This document shows positions 9,249 to 18,625 of a stretch of DNA of 64,000 nt, in pieces; within the stretch, counting starts at the first letter, position 1, and the number at the start of each line of letters is the position of its first letter. Position numbers and translations under genes: made by a program. The notes under the pieces are model-generated. The model ran no database searches. It was not told the origin of the DNA and saw only the letters and a list, made by a program, of their open reading frames with translations. Location: the NCBI RefSeq assembly GCF_009729855.1, contig NZ_WODA01000025.1:789519-853518 (forward strand), in the 5' to 3' direction. Source of the stretch: Agromyces luteolus (GTDB taxonomy: Bacteria; Actinomycetota; Actinomycetes; Actinomycetales; Microbacteriaceae).

Positions 9249-12200
9249 GGGGGCGGCCGCGGATGCGGTCGCCGCTTCCGCGGGGAAGATCACGCCGATC
9301 AGGTTCGACACCCACTGGATGAGGTCGGCGTCGCCCGGCGCCTCGCCGCCCGGCGTCGGGAACGGCACCAGGATCACGTCGTTCTGCGGGAACAGCTTCG
9401 CGCCCGGGTACATGCGCTCGAGCCGCACGCGACGCGAGTCGGGGAGCTTCGCCGGCGCGATGCGCAGCTTCGATCCCGTCGCGATGACGTCCGAGAGCCC
9501 TGCGAGCTGCGCCGTCCGGCGCAGGCGCGAGACCGCCACGAGGTGCTCGACCGCTTCGGGCAGCTCGCCGTAGCGGTCGACCAGCTCCTCGACGACGAGG
9601 TCGATCTGGCCGTCCTTCGCGGCGGGCCCGCTCGCGGCCGAGAGCTTCTGGTAGGCCTCGAGTCGCAGCCGCTCGCTGTCGACGTAGTCCTCGGGGATGT
9701 GCGCGTCGACCGGCAGCTCGAGCCGCAGCTCGGTCTGCCCCTCCGCCACGTCGCCGCGGAACGCGTTCACGGCCTCGCCGATCATGCGCAGGTAGAGGTC
9801 GAAGCCGACGCCCGCGATGTGCCCGGCCTGCTCGGCCCCGAGCAGGTTGCCCGCACCGCGGATCTCGAGGTCCTTCAGCGCGACCTGCATGCCGCTGCCG
9901 AGCTCGTTGTTCGCGGCGATCGTGGAGAGTCGGTCGTGCGCGGTCTCGGAGAGCGGCTTGGCAGGGTCGTACAGGAAGTAGGCGTACGCGCGCTCGCGCC
10001 CGCGCCCGACGCGGCCGCGGAGCTGGTGCAGCTGCGAGAGGCCGTACTTGTCGGCCCGGTCGACGATGATCGTGTTCGCGTTCGAGATGTCGAGGCCCGT
10101 CTCGATGATCGTCGTCGAGACGAGCACGTCGAACTTGCGCTCCCAGAAGTCGACGACGATCTGCTCGAGCACGTGCTCGTTGAGCTGGCCGTGCGCGACC
10201 GCGATGCGGGCCTCGGGCACGAGCTCGGCGAGCTGCGCCGCGACCCGGTTGATCGACGAGACGCGGTTGTGCACGAAGAACACCTGGCCCTCGCGGAGCA
10301 TCTCACGACGGATGGCAGCGGCCACCTGCTGGTCGGAGTGCGGACCGACGAACGTGAGGATCGGGTGCCGGTCCTCGGGCGGAGTCGCGAGCGTCGACAT
10401 CTCGCGGATGCCGGTGACGGCCATCTCGAGCGTGCGCGGGATCGGCGTCGCGCTCATCGCGAGGATGTCGACGTTGGTCTTGAGCTTCTTCAGCTGGTCC
10501 TTGTGCTCGACGCCGAAGCGCTGCTCCTCGTCGATGATCATGAGGCCCAGGTCCTTGAACACGACCTTCTCGGTGAGGATCCGGTGCGTGCCGATGACCA
10601 TGTCGACGGTGCCGTCCGCGAGGCCCGCGACGGTCTCGCGGACCTCCTTGTCGGTCTGGAACCGGCTGAGCGCGCGCACGTGCACCGGGAACCCGGCGAA
10701 CCGCTCGGAGAAGGTCTCGAGGTGCTGCCGGACGAGCAGCGTGGTCGGCACGAGCATCGCGACCTGCTTGCCGTCCTGGATGGCCTTGAACGCCGCGCGC
10801 ACGGCGACCTCGGTCTTGCCGAAGCCGACGTCGCCCGCGAGCAGGCGGTCCATCGGGATGGGCCGCTCCATGTCGGCCTTGACCTCGTCGATGGTCTGCA
10901 GCTGGTCGGGCGTCTCGGCGTAGGGGAACGCCTCCTCCAGCTCGTGCTGCCAGGGCGTGTCCTGGCCGAACGCGTGGCCCTTGGCCGCCATCCGCGCCGA
11001 GTAGAGCTTCACGAGCTCGACGGCGATGTCGCGCACGGCCTTGCGGGCGCGCGACTTGGCCTGCGACCAGTCGCTGCCGCCCATCTTCGACAGGCTCGGC
11101 GCCTCGCCGCCCACGTAGCGGCTCAGCAGGTCGAGCTGGTCCATCGGCACGTAGAGGCGGTCGCCGGCCTGTCCGCGCTTGGATGGCGCGTACTCGAGCA
11201 CGACGTACTCGCGCACGGTCGTCGGCGCCTGCCGGATGCCCGCGGTGCGGCTCGGCCCGGTCGGCCGGGCGCCGGCGGCGACCTCGCGCTGCACGAGCTC
11301 GACGAAGCGGCCGATGCCGTGCGTCGAGTGCACGACGTGGTCGCCGGCCTTCAGCTGCAGCGGGTCGACCACGTTGCGCCGACGGCTCGCGAGCTTCTTC
11401 ACCTGACGCGTGTCGTACCCGGCCGAGCGACCGTAGAACTCGGCCTCGGCGATGAGCCCGAGCTTCGCCTCGGGCACCTCGAAGCCGGCCGCGGCCTGCG
11501 CCTGCACGAGGAATGCGACGCCCGGTTCGAGCTCGTCGGGCACCGACTCGACGATGCGGCCGGCGAGCCCGTGCTCGGCGAGCACGTCGCGCGCGCGCTC
11601 GACGAGCCCGTGTCCGGCGGCCGCGACGACGAGGCTCCAGCCGTCGCGCAGGCGTTCGCCGACGTGCGCCACGGCGCCCTCCACGTTGCCCTGGAAGCTC
11701 GGCACGGTCGCCGCCGCGACGCGCACGTACGAGGCATCCGCCCCGCCCGCGGTCTCGCCGACGGCCTCGGCCGCGTCGCCCTGGTCGAAGCTCGAGAACG
11801 TCCACCACACCCGGTCGGGATCGGGCGAGCCGGGCGCGCTGAACAGCACCGACTCGCGCAGCGCGCGGAGGGTCAGGAAGTCGCCCGCGGCGAGGTCGAT
11901 GGGGGCCGCGGCACCCGCGGTCGCGGCATCCCACGCCGCCGCGAGGAACTCGCGGTTCGTCTCGCCGAGGCTCACCGCGCGGCCGGCGACGCGCTCGGGC
12001 CCGACGACCGCGACCGCTGCACCCTCGGGCAGGTAGGAGGTGACGGGCACGAGCCGCTCGAGCAGCGCCGGCGCGAGCGATTCCATGCCCTCGACCGGGA
12101 TGCCCTCGGCGATGCGCTCGAGCAGACCTGCGAGGTTGGGGAACTCGTGCACCATCTCGCGGGCGCGCTGGCGCACCGGCTCGGTGAGCAGCAGCTCGCG

Positions 12201-12908
12201 GCTCGGCGCGAGGAGGACCCGCTCGACCCGGTCGGGCAGCGAGCGCTGGTCGGCGACCGAGAATGCGCGCAGCTCCTCGACCTCGTCGCCGAAGAAGTCG
12301 ACGCGCACCGGGTGGTCGGCGGTCGGCGGGAAGACGTCGAGGATGCCGCCGCGGACGGCGAACTCGCCGCGGCGCGAGACCATGTCGACGCGCGCGTACG
12401 CGAGGTCGACGAGCCGCACCGCGAGGTCGGACAGGTCGTGGCCGCGGCCGCCCGCGGCGAGCTCGATCGGCGCGAGGTCGGCGAGGTTGTCGGCGACGGG
12501 CTGCAGGGCGGCGCGCACCGAGGCGACGACGACGAGCGGATGGCTCGTGCCCTCGGCGCTCCACGCCGCCATCCGGCGGATCGCGTGGAGGCGACGCCCG
12601 ACCGTCTCGGCGCTCGGGCTGAGCCGCTCGTGCGGCAGCGTCTCCCACGCGGGGAACTCGAGGATCTCGGCGTCGTCGAGGTAGGGCGCGAGCGCGGTGC
12701 GGAGCGATTCGCCCTCGCGGCTCGTCGCGGTGACGACGAACAGCACGGGCGGGTGGCCCTCGGCCGCGCGCCGGCCGAGCAGGCCCGCGAGGAGCGGCGC
12801 GTCGAGCCCGGAGGGCGCGGAGAAGTCGGCGTTCCGCTCGGCCTCCGCGAGGGCTCGATCGATCGTGGAGGCGCGCGAAAGCGCCGTGTTCAAGCCCTGC
12901 AGGATCAC
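9240..12908 (-). CDS. mfd: Transcription-repair coupling factor Mfd
   Basis: A 1222-aa ATP-dependent translocase that removes stalled RNA polymerase and recruits UvrA. It has an N-terminal UvrB-like module (from about residue 50), then the RNA-polymerase-interaction domain with GDHVVHSTHGIGRF near residue 500. The RecG-like translocase follows, with Walker A LLAGDVGFGKTE, a DEEQ box in MIIDEEQRFG, and QLRGRVGRGRERAYAYF. The TRCF C-terminal domain is at the end. The GTG start at 12908 is supported by TAGACT exactly 6 nt upstream, which makes the gene a leaderless candidate. Length is normal for the family. Confidence 0.97.
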   Translation of the reverse strand: MILQGLNTALSRASTIDRALAEAERNADFSAPSGLDAPLLAGLLGRRAAEGHPPVLFVVTATSREGESLRTALAPYLDDAEILEFPAWETLPHERLSPSAETVGRRLHAIRRMAAWSAEGTSHPLVVVASVRAALQPVADNLADLAPIELAAGGRGHDLSDLAVRLVDLAYARVDMVSRRGEFAVRGGILDVFPPTADHPVRVDFFGDEVEELRAFSVADQRSLPDRVERVLLAPSRELLLTEPVRQRAREMVHEFPNLAGLLERIAEGIPVEGMESLAPALLERLVPVTSYLPEGAAVAVVGPERVAGRAVSLGETNREFLAAAWDAATAGAAAPIDLAAGDFLTLRALRESVLFSAPGSPDPDRVWWTFSSFDQGDAAEAVGETAGGADASYVRVAAATVPSFQGNVEGAVAHVGERLRDGWSLVVAAAGHGLVERARDVLAEHGLAGRIVESVPDELEPGVAFLVQAQAAAGFEVPEAKLGLIAEAEFYGRSAGYDTRQVKKLASRRRNVVDPLQLKAGDHVVHSTHGIGRFVELVQREVAAGARPTGPSRTAGIRQAPTTVREYVVLEYAPSKRGQAGDRLYVPMDQLDLLSRYVGGEAPSLSKMGGSDWSQAKSRARKAVRDIAVELVKLYSARMAAKGHAFGQDTPWQHELEEAFPYAETPDQLQTIDEVKADMERPIPMDRLLAGDVGFGKTEVAVRAAFKAIQDGKQVAMLVPTTLLVRQHLETFSERFAGFPVHVRALSRFQTDKEVRETVAGLADGTVDMVIGTHRILTEKVVFKDLGLMIIDEEQRFGVEHKDQLKKLKTNVDILAMSATPIPRTLEMAVTGIREMSTLATPPEDRHPILTFVGPHSDQQVAAAIRREMLREGQVFFVHNRVSSINRVAAQLAELVPEARIAVAHGQLNEHVLEQIVVDFWERKFDVLVSTTIIETGLDISNANTIIVDRADKYGLSQLHQLRGRVGRGRERAYAYFLYDPAKPLSETAHDRLSTIAANNELGSGMQVALKDLEIRGAGNLLGAEQAGHIAGVGFDLYLRMIGEAVNAFRGDVAEGQTELRLELPVDAHIPEDYVDSERLRLEAYQKLSAASGPAAKDGQIDLVVEELVDRYGELPEAVEHLVAVSRLRRTAQLAGLSDVIATGSKLRIAPAKLPDSRRVRLERMYPGAKLFPQNDVILVPFPTPGGEAPGDADLIQWVSNLIGVIFPAEAATASAAAPAS

Positions 12909-12973
12909 CGGAGCAGTCTACGCGCGCCCGCTGACACGGCGGCCGGAAGGACGGATCGGTCGGCGGGCGCCGA

Positions 12974-12979
12974 TAGCAT
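12974..12979 (+). promoter_or_regulatory. Probable rnhA -10 box TAGCAT
   Basis: A TAnnnT box that places transcription start near 12986. That is downstream of an alternative ATG at 12978 and upstream of the Shine-Dalgarno GGAAGGA, so it supports the rnhA start at 13014. Confidence 0.4.
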
Positions 12980-13013
12980 GGTCGCCGCCCGCTCCCACCG
13001 GAAGGACCACCGC

Positions 13014-13727
13014 ATGATCATCGCCGCCGCCGACGGCTCGGCCCTCGGCAATCCCGGCCCGGCGGGCTGGGCCTGGTACGTCTCCGACGACTGCTGGGCG
13101 GCGGGCGGGTGGCCCCGCGCGACGAACAACCAGGGCGAGCTGACCGCGGTCCTCGAGCTGTTCCGCGCGACCGCGCACCTCGACGACGAGCTGCTCGTGC
13201 AGTGCGACAGCCAGTACGTGATCAACTCGGTGACGAAGTGGATGGCCGGCTGGAAGCGCAAGGGCTGGCGCAAGGCCGACGGATCGCCCGTCCTGAACCG
13301 CGAGCTGCTCGAACAGCTCGACGCCGCGATCGCCGGGCGCCGCTACCGCTTCGAGTGGGTCCGCGGCCATGTCGGCCACCCCATGAACGAGGCCGCCGAC
13401 GAGCGTGCCCGAGCGGTCGCCGAGGCCTATCGCCGCGGCGAGGACGTCCCGACCGGGCCCGGTTGGGTCGGCGACTGCGAACCGGCGACGGATGCCGCGG
13501 TCGCCGCGGTCCCCGTCGAGTCGGCGGCATCCGAGCCGGCCGTACCGGCCGCGGCCGCCCTCGCCGACCGCGAGACCGAGGACGCGGCCCTCTTCGACTT
13601 CGACGAGCCCGAGGCGGACTGGCGCACCCTGTCACTCGAGCTGACCACCGAGGAGCACACGAGGCTCGTCGAGCGCGCCCGCGCCGCCGGCCTCACTCCC
13701 GAGGAGTTCCTGCGCGGGCTCATCTAG
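13014..13727 (+). CDS. rnhA: Ribonuclease HI with a ribbon-helix-helix-like C-terminal tail
   Basis: A 237-aa protein. Residues 1-145 are an RNase HI domain that cleaves RNA in RNA-DNA hybrids. The acidic metal ligands are visible as D7 (AAADGSALGNPG), E42 (NNQGELTAV), D65 (VQCDSQYVIN) and the late Asp in GHPMNEAADERA. A low-complexity Ala/Val/Glu linker (about 150-190) follows. The last ~35 residues (LSLELTTEEHTRLVERARA, then GLTPEEFLRGLI) look like a ribbon-helix-helix unit. Classical RNase HI ends near residue 155, so this is an unusual fusion. GGAAGGA lies 7 nt before the ATG. Confidence 0.88.
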   Translation: MIIAAADGSALGNPGPAGWAWYVSDDCWAAGGWPRATNNQGELTAVLELFRATAHLDDELLVQCDSQYVINSVTKWMAGWKRKGWRKADGSPVLNRELLEQLDAAIAGRRYRFEWVRGHVGHPMNEAADERARAVAEAYRRGEDVPTGPGWVGDCEPATDAAVAAVPVESAASEPAVPAAAALADRETEDAALFDFDEPEADWRTLSLELTTEEHTRLVERARAAGLTPEEFLRGLI

Positions 13728-13761
13728 CGTCGCCGGGGGTCGATGCGTCGCGATCCCGGGT

Positions 13762-13803
13762 GCGGCGCACCGGGCGCGGCGCACCGGGCCCGGCGCACCG
13801 GCC
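13762..13803. repeat. Three tandem 14-bp repeats
   Basis: GCGGCGCACCGGGC at 13762-13775 and 13776-13789 is followed by a copy with two changes at 13790-13803. It lies in the gap between the convergent rnhA and cyclase genes. It could act as a bidirectional terminator, but no T-tract is present. Confidence 0.75.
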
Positions 13804-13817
13804 CGGCTCGCGTCCGC

Positions 13818-15365
13818 TCACTCCGAGAGCGCGTAGACGGTCACCGGGTCCCGCTTGCCCTTGATCCGCACGTCCGTCAGCACCCGGGCGCGAAGGTCCG
13901 ACTCCCCGTCGACCGCCCGGTAGGTCTCGGCGCTCACGAGGATCGGGGCGCCGACCTCCTTGGTCTTGTCCTCCAGCCGGGCGGCGAGGTTGACGGCATC
14001 CCCCATCACCGTGTACTCGATGCGCTCCCGGCCGCCGATGTTGCCGGCGATGACCGGCCCGGTCGCGATGCCGATCCCGGCTTCGAGGCGCGGGAGTCCG
14101 TCCAGGGTCTCCCGGACGTTGAAGGCCTCCAGCGCCCGGCGCATTCCGATCGCGGTCCGCACCGCTCGGCCGGCATGATCGGCCATCGGGTTCAGCGGCG
14201 TGCCGAAGACCGCCATGACGGAGTCCCCGCCGAAGCGGGTGACGACGCCCCCGTGTTCGACGACGACCGACACCATGGCGGTCATGTACCGGTTGATCAC
14301 GTCGACGAGCCGCCCGGGCGGCAGCTGCTCGCTGAGCGTCGTGAAGTCGCGGATGTCCGAGAATACGACCGAGCAGTCGACCAGCGTTCCCCCGAGACCG
14401 GCCCCGGTCTCCACGGCGGCCCGGGCCACCTCGCGGCTGACGTAGAGGCCGAACAGCTCCCGCAGGCGCTCACCCTGGCGCAGTCCGTCCGTCATGACGT
14501 TGAACCGCTCGCCCAGGTATCCGAGCTCGTCGTTGGTGGTCACCACGGTCCTCGTGTCGAGCTCGTCGTCCTCGACGCGACCCATCGCCGCCTGCAACGC
14601 CTGCAGCGGACCCACGATGGCTCGCGCGACCAGGGCGGCCGTGATCACGCCGGTGACCAGGCCGACTCCCAGGATGAACAGCTGCACCACGAGGAGGTTG
14701 TCGAGGATCGCCTGCGGGTTCTCGGCGTCGAGCACGGCTCGCGTGCGCGCCTGGGTCAGCACCACGAGGAGGGTGGGCGCGAGCCCGCCGATCAGCGCGA
14801 AGGCGATCAGCAGGCGCCTCCGAACGAGCAGCCGGAAGGCGCGGACGGCGCTCAGCCTGCCGTCGGGGAAGAAGGCGGGGACCTGCTGCCGCCAGATCAG
14901 GTCGGTGCCGAAGTAGACGATGGTCGTCCCGACCGCGCCGCCGATGGCGATGCCGACGAAGTTGCCCGGATCGTCGTACAGGATCGAGAAGAACACGGCC
15001 GCGAGGAGGCTGCCCGCGGCGACGAGCGACGCGCCGACGAGGGGCCAGATCAGGACCAGGCGTGCGACGTTCGGCGGCAGCTCCGACGGGGGCGTGCCGG
15101 ACTCGATCCTGCGCAGCCAGCTCCGGATCGGGCGTCCGAGCCAGACGACCATCGCGATCGCACCGACGAGGAGCAGTGCGCCCACGATCGCGAACGTCAC
15201 GAGGCCTCCGGGGTCGAGCGAACGGACCGCCGCGTCGTCGACGGGCATCGGATCGATCAACGAGAAGTAGAGGAAGACGATCAGGGCTCCGAGGACGGTC
15301 GCTGCGGTGATGAGCGTCGCGACCCTGCGGGAGATCTCCCGCGACGACGGCGGTGGCGTGCTCAC
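13818..15365 (-). CDS. Membrane adenylate/guanylate cyclase, class III, with HAMP domain
   Basis: A 515-aa protein with about six N-terminal membrane segments (residues 15-250), a HAMP-like region (ARAIVGPLQALQAAMGRV, then DELGYLGERFNVM), and a class III cyclase domain from about 320. Metal aspartates lie in VVFSDIRDFTTL and in VVTRFGGDSVMAVFG. The transition-state Asn/Arg pair is in GDAVNLAARLED. The architecture resembles the mycobacterial Rv1318c-Rv1320c group. The usual Lys of the NKxxGD motif reads Arg here (VTRFGGD), so nucleotide specificity is uncertain. The GTG start at 15365 has GGAGGAAGGGG upstream. It stands alone, 42 nt after pth in the same direction. Confidence 0.9.
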   Translation of the reverse strand: MSTPPPSSREISRRVATLITAATVLGALIVFLYFSLIDPMPVDDAAVRSLDPGGLVTFAIVGALLLVGAIAMVVWLGRPIRSWLRRIESGTPPSELPPNVARLVLIWPLVGASLVAAGSLLAAVFFSILYDDPGNFVGIAIGGAVGTTIVYFGTDLIWRQQVPAFFPDGRLSAVRAFRLLVRRRLLIAFALIGGLAPTLLVVLTQARTRAVLDAENPQAILDNLLVVQLFILGVGLVTGVITAALVARAIVGPLQALQAAMGRVEDDELDTRTVVTTNDELGYLGERFNVMTDGLRQGERLRELFGLYVSREVARAAVETGAGLGGTLVDCSVVFSDIRDFTTLSEQLPPGRLVDVINRYMTAMVSVVVEHGGVVTRFGGDSVMAVFGTPLNPMADHAGRAVRTAIGMRRALEAFNVRETLDGLPRLEAGIGIATGPVIAGNIGGRERIEYTVMGDAVNLAARLEDKTKEVGAPILVSAETYRAVDGESDLRARVLTDVRIKGKRDPVTVYALSE

Positions 15366-15407
15366 GATGCCTGTCCCCTTCCTCCGGGCCCCGCACCGGA
15401 CCCGTGG

Positions 15408-16037
15408 CTACGCCGGCGAGTGGAAGCGCTGCTGCGCCGCCACGAGCCCGTGCTCGACGACGGCCTCGACCGCGTCCGCGGCATCCGACAGCAGGTTCGG
15501 GAGGGCCGCGCGCTCGGGGCCGGCGAAGTCGCGCAGCACGTAGTCCGCGGCATCCATGCGACCCGGCGGGCGGCCGATGCCGACGCGCACGCGCGTGAAG
15601 TCGGGCGAACCCGCGGCCTTCTGGATGTCGCGCAGCCCGTTGTGGCCGCCGTGGCCGCCGCCGAGCTTCAGGCGCACGGTGTCGAACGGGATGTCGAGCT
15701 CGTCGTGCACCACGACCAGGCGGTCGGCGCCGAGCGAGTAGAACTTCAGCAGCGCCGAGACCGGCCCGCCGGAGGTGTTCATGTAGCTGTTGGGCTTCGC
15801 GAGCACGAGCTTCGGCCGGCCGGGGCCGAGGAAGCCCTCGGCGACGCGCGAGGCCGTCTTGTGGCTCTTGAAGGTCGCGCCGATGCGCGCGGCGAGCTCG
15901 TCGGCGACCATCTGGCCGACGTTGTGCCGGTTGCCGGCGTACTGCGCGCCGGGGTTGCCGAGGCCGACCACGAGCCAGGTGTTGTCGGACACGACCTCGT
16001 CCTTCCGGCGGTGCAGGAGGCGGTCGATGAGGTTCAC
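15408..16037 (-). CDS. pth: Peptidyl-tRNA hydrolase
   Basis: A 209-aa enzyme that releases peptides from peptidyl-tRNA during ribosome rescue. It has the signature [22 protein letters not shown] with catalytic His in NRHNVG, the Asn-bearing [12 protein letters not shown], the catalytic Asp in [12 protein letters not shown], and [13 protein letters not shown]. The GTG at 16037 is preceded by GGAGG at good spacing. The N-terminal dozen residues ([14 protein letters not shown]) are an extension compared with the E. coli enzyme. It follows rplY in the conserved actinobacterial rplY-pth order. Confidence 0.97.
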   Translation of the reverse strand: MNLIDRLLHRRKDEVVSDNTWLVVGLGNPGAQYAGNRHNVGQMVADELAARIGATFKSHKTASRVAEGFLGPGRPKLVLAKPNSYMNTSGGPVSALLKFYSLGADRLVVVHDELDIPFDTVRLKLGGGHGGHNGLRDIQKAAGSPDFTRVRVGIGRPPGRMDAADYVLRDFAGPERAALPNLLSDAADAVEAVVEHGLVAAQQRFHSPA

Positions 16038-16144
16038 GGATGCCTCCGGGCTGGGGTTGGTGGGAACGGCGGAGGGCCCGCGGCCCCGCGATCCGAGCGT
16101 ACCCGGATGCGGCGCCGCGGACCCTCGCGACGAAGCGGGATCGA

Positions 16145-16786
16145 CTACTCGGCCGACTCGCCCTCGGCGGCCTCCTCGGCCTCGCCCTCGGCTGCGGCCT
16201 CGGCGGCCTCGCCCTCGGCGGCCTCGGGCTCCTCGCCCAGGTCGACCTTCTGCGGCACGTGCACGTTGACGACGAGCATCTCCTCGTCGCTGACGAGCGT
16301 CGCGCCCTTGGGCAGCTCGACGTCCTTCGCGAGCACCTGGGTGCCCTCCTCGAGGCCCTCGACCGAGACGGGGACGTTCTCGGGGATGTGCGTGGCCTCG
16401 ACCTCGAGCAGCAGCGTGTGCGCGTCGAGGTCGGCGATCGTGCCGGAGACGGGCTCGCCCTCGACGTGAACCGGCACCTCGACCTGGACCTTCTCGCCGC
16501 GCTTGATGACGATGAGGTCGATGTGCTCGATGAGCTGGCGCACCGGGTCCTTCTGCACGTCCTTGACCAGCGCGAGCTGGCTCTTGCCGCCGATCTGCAG
16601 GTCGAGCACGGCGTTGGCCTTGCGGATGAGCAGCGCGGTCTCGTGGCCGGGGAGCGTGAGGTGCTTCGGCTCGCTGCCGTGGCCGTAGAGCACGGCGGGG
16701 ATCTTGTCGAGGGCGCGGATCTTGCGGGCAGCGCCCTTGCCGAACGACTCGCGCAGTTCGGCGACGACCTTGTTGTCTTCGTCCAT
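16145..16786 (-). CDS. rplY: 50S ribosomal protein L25 / general stress protein Ctc
   Basis: A 213-aa long-form L25 (TL5/CTC type) that binds 5S rRNA. The N-terminal L25 domain begins [19 protein letters not shown] and includes [14 protein letters not shown]. The C-terminal CTC domain spans about residues 100-185. The tail is very acidic and Ala-rich (repeats of AEGEAxEA). The start at ATG 16786 has AAGGAGC upstream; an in-frame extension of 60 residues lacks family similarity. A TAGACT box at 16973-16978 on the minus strand predicts a leader of about 180 nt. Confidence 0.95.
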   Translation of the reverse strand: MDEDNKVVAELRESFGKGAARKIRALDKIPAVLYGHGSEPKHLTLPGHETALLIRKANAVLDLQIGGKSQLALVKDVQKDPVRQLIEHIDLIVIKRGEKVQVEVPVHVEGEPVSGTIADLDAHTLLLEVEATHIPENVPVSVEGLEEGTQVLAKDVELPKGATLVSDEEMLVVNVHVPQKVDLGEEPEAAEGEAAEAAAEGEAEEAAEGESAE

Positions 16787-16912
16787 GGTGATGGCTCCTT
16801 GCGGGCTCGCGGCCCAGAGTGGGTTTTCCGTTGTGTCAACTCGAACGCCCGGGGCTGCGCGCGCAGCCAGCGTGAGGAACAGCCGTGAGTCTGATTCCAC
16901 CGCGTCGATAAC

Positions 16913-16955
16913 GGATGCCGCACCGGGACGAACCCGGCTCCGGCGGCATCCCTCG
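16913..16955 (-). promoter_or_regulatory. Hairpin in the long rplY leader
   Basis: GGATGCCGC and GCGGCATCC form a 9-bp outer stem, with an inner CCGGG/CCCGG pairing. It lies about 10-50 nt after the predicted rplY transcription start. It could be a control element, but the 9-mer is itself a very common word in this genome. Confidence 0.3.
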
Positions 16956-17023
16956 CCGAAGTTCAATGGGTCAGTCTACCGGATGCCGCGGCCCGCTCGA
17001 TGCGATGTGAGAGCATCGAGGCT

Positions 17024-17866
17024 GTGAGCACCCCGGGGGCGCTGTGGCGGTCGTCGCACCCCGGACCGACGTCGATCGTCACCGCGCTCGCGTTGGCGCT
17101 CGGCTGGTCGGCCGGGCTCGATCCGGCCCGCATCGCGCTGCTCGCGCTCGCGGTGTTCGCGGGCCAGCTCTCGGTCGGCATCTCCAACGACGCGATCGAC
17201 GCCCCGCGCGACCGTGCCGCGTCGCGGCCCGACAAGCCGATCGCGCGGGGCGAGGTGAGCCTCCGCGTCGCCTGGGGTGCGGCCCTGGCCGCGCTGGCAT
17301 CCGCCCTGGTGCTCTCGGCACTGCTCGGCTGGGCGACGCTCGCAGCGCACGCGCTCGCCCTCGGGTCGGCGTGGGCGTACAACGTCCGGCTCAAGTCGAC
17401 GGCGGCTTCGATCGTCCCGTTCCTCGTGAGCTTCGGGATCTTCCCGAGCCTCGCGACGCTCTCGGCGCCGCAGCCCGCCGTCGCCCCGCCGTGGGCCTGG
17501 ATCGCCGGCGCCGCGTTCGGCGCGGCCGTGCACCTGACGAACGTGCTGCCCGACCTCGAGCAGGATGCCGCGACCGGCGTCCGCGGCCTTCCGCACCGCT
17601 GGGGCCCGAGGGCGGCGACGTCGGTCGCGGCCGGAGCCGTCGTCGTCGGCGCCGTGGTCGCCCTCGTCGGATCGGCGGGCGGCGAGTGGTCGAGGGTCTC
17701 CCCGGTCTCGTGGGCGTGCTTCGCCGGGGTCGTCGCGGTCGCGACCGCGACGCTGGCCGCGGCGTTCCTGCGGCCCCCGTCGCGCAGGCTCTTCCGGCTC
17801 GTGATGCTGGCCGCGCTGCTCCTGGCCGCCCAGGTCGTCGCTGCCGGCCGGGTGCTCGCGGACTGA
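17024..17866 (+). CDS. UbiA-family prenyltransferase
   Basis: A polytopic membrane protein of about 280 aa. The prenyl-diphosphate/Mg2+ motif is NDAIDAPRDRAASRPDKP (NDxxDxxxD) near residue 55. A second Asp-rich site is LPDLEQDAATGVRG near residue 185. Family members attach isoprenoid chains to quinone or other acceptors; the acceptor cannot be named. The GTG at 17024 is chosen, with a weak GAGCAT box 7 nt before it; an in-frame ATG at 17000 is possible. It is divergent from rplY and convergent with the hemerythrin-like gene. Confidence 0.82.
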   Translation: MSTPGALWRSSHPGPTSIVTALALALGWSAGLDPARIALLALAVFAGQLSVGISNDAIDAPRDRAASRPDKPIARGEVSLRVAWGAALAALASALVLSALLGWATLAAHALALGSAWAYNVRLKSTAASIVPFLVSFGIFPSLATLSAPQPAVAPPWAWIAGAAFGAAVHLTNVLPDLEQDAATGVRGLPHRWGPRAATSVAAGAVVVGAVVALVGSAGGEWSRVSPVSWACFAGVVAVATATLAAAFLRPPSRRLFRLVMLAALLLAAQVVAAGRVLAD

Positions 17867-17890
17867 TCCGATCGGAGCGGGAGAGGGCGC

Positions 17891-18625
17891 TCAGAACATC
17901 GACGGGACGGGCCGGTCGGGGTAGAGCTCCTGCATCGCGCGGTCGTACCGGCGCTTCATCAGGAGGAGGTAGAGCAGGCGGATCGGCGCGGGGACGTTCG
18001 CGTGGTACCACTCGTCGCGCTCGGCCTCGGGAACGCTCGCGAGGAGCAGGCCGAGCTGCAGCGACAGCACGTCCCGCGGGAAGTCGCGGCGCCGCGCCAG
18101 GAGGGTCTTCCGCGTGTGCGCTTCGAGCTGGTCCCACTCCTGCTGGGACATCACCGCGCCGGCGACCGGGAGGATGTCGTCCTCCTCGTTGCCGAGGTGC
18201 ACGAGGAGCGTGTCGCGGAGGAACTCGATGTCGCCGGCGAACGCGTCGCGGAGGCCGGCATCGGCCGCCTCGAGCCAGGGGTCGAGCTGGGGCTCGATCC
18301 GGGCGAGCTGCGAGGCGACCTCGGCATGCTGCGCTCGCATGAGTTCCACGTGCACGGCGCAACCCGGCTCGCGAGCGGCGAGTCGGTCCCACAGCACGGT
18401 GTCCTCGGTGCGGTGGTGCAGGTGCAGCGCGAAGAAGTCGAGCTTCGCGTAGATCCCGACGACGCCGGCGCGTTCGACGTCGCCGTCGTCCACGTCGCGC
18501 ACCAGCGATGGGAGCTCTCGGTACAGCCACCGGAAGATGCGGTGGACGAGGATCATGCCCGACGTGTCGCACCCCGCGACCTGGCCGTCGGGGAGGGAAC
18601 CGGACGACGGCAGTCTCTCGGCCAT
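17891..18625 (-). CDS. Hemerythrin-like HHE domain protein
   Basis: About 244 aa, cytoplasmic and mostly helical. The His/Glu pattern of a diiron hemerythrin site is visible: ILVHRIFRW, FFALHLHHRTEDTVLW, VELMRAQHAEV and LLVHLGNEEDDILP. The last third ends in a basic PIRLLYLLLMKRRYDRAM region. Family members sense or store O2 or NO or repair Fe-S centres; the role here is unknown. The start at 18625 has a GGGGGTG ribosome site. An extra in-frame ATG at 18670 is less likely. Confidence 0.8.
   Translation of the reverse strand: MAERLPSSGSLPDGQVAGCDTSGMILVHRIFRWLYRELPSLVRDVDDGDVERAGVVGIYAKLDFFALHLHHRTEDTVLWDRLAAREPGCAVHVELMRAQHAEVASQLARIEPQLDPWLEAADAGLRDAFAGDIEFLRDTLLVHLGNEEDDILPVAGAVMSQQEWDQLEAHTRKTLLARRRDFPRDVLSLQLGLLLASVPEAERDEWYHANVPAPIRLLYLLLMKRRYDRAMQELYPDRPVPSMF

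Noticed and set aside
9543..12990. A very long plus-strand open frame opposite mfd
   Set aside because: It is the complement of mfd; only its 3' end, in frame, is the real rnhA gene starting at 13014.
13762..13803. A CRISPR-like array
   Set aside because: The three 14-bp units are directly adjacent with no spacers; no cas genes are present anywhere in the window.
13743..16469. A 908-codon plus-strand open frame
   Set aside because: It spans three well-supported minus-strand genes (cyclase, pth, rplY) and shows only composition-driven residues.
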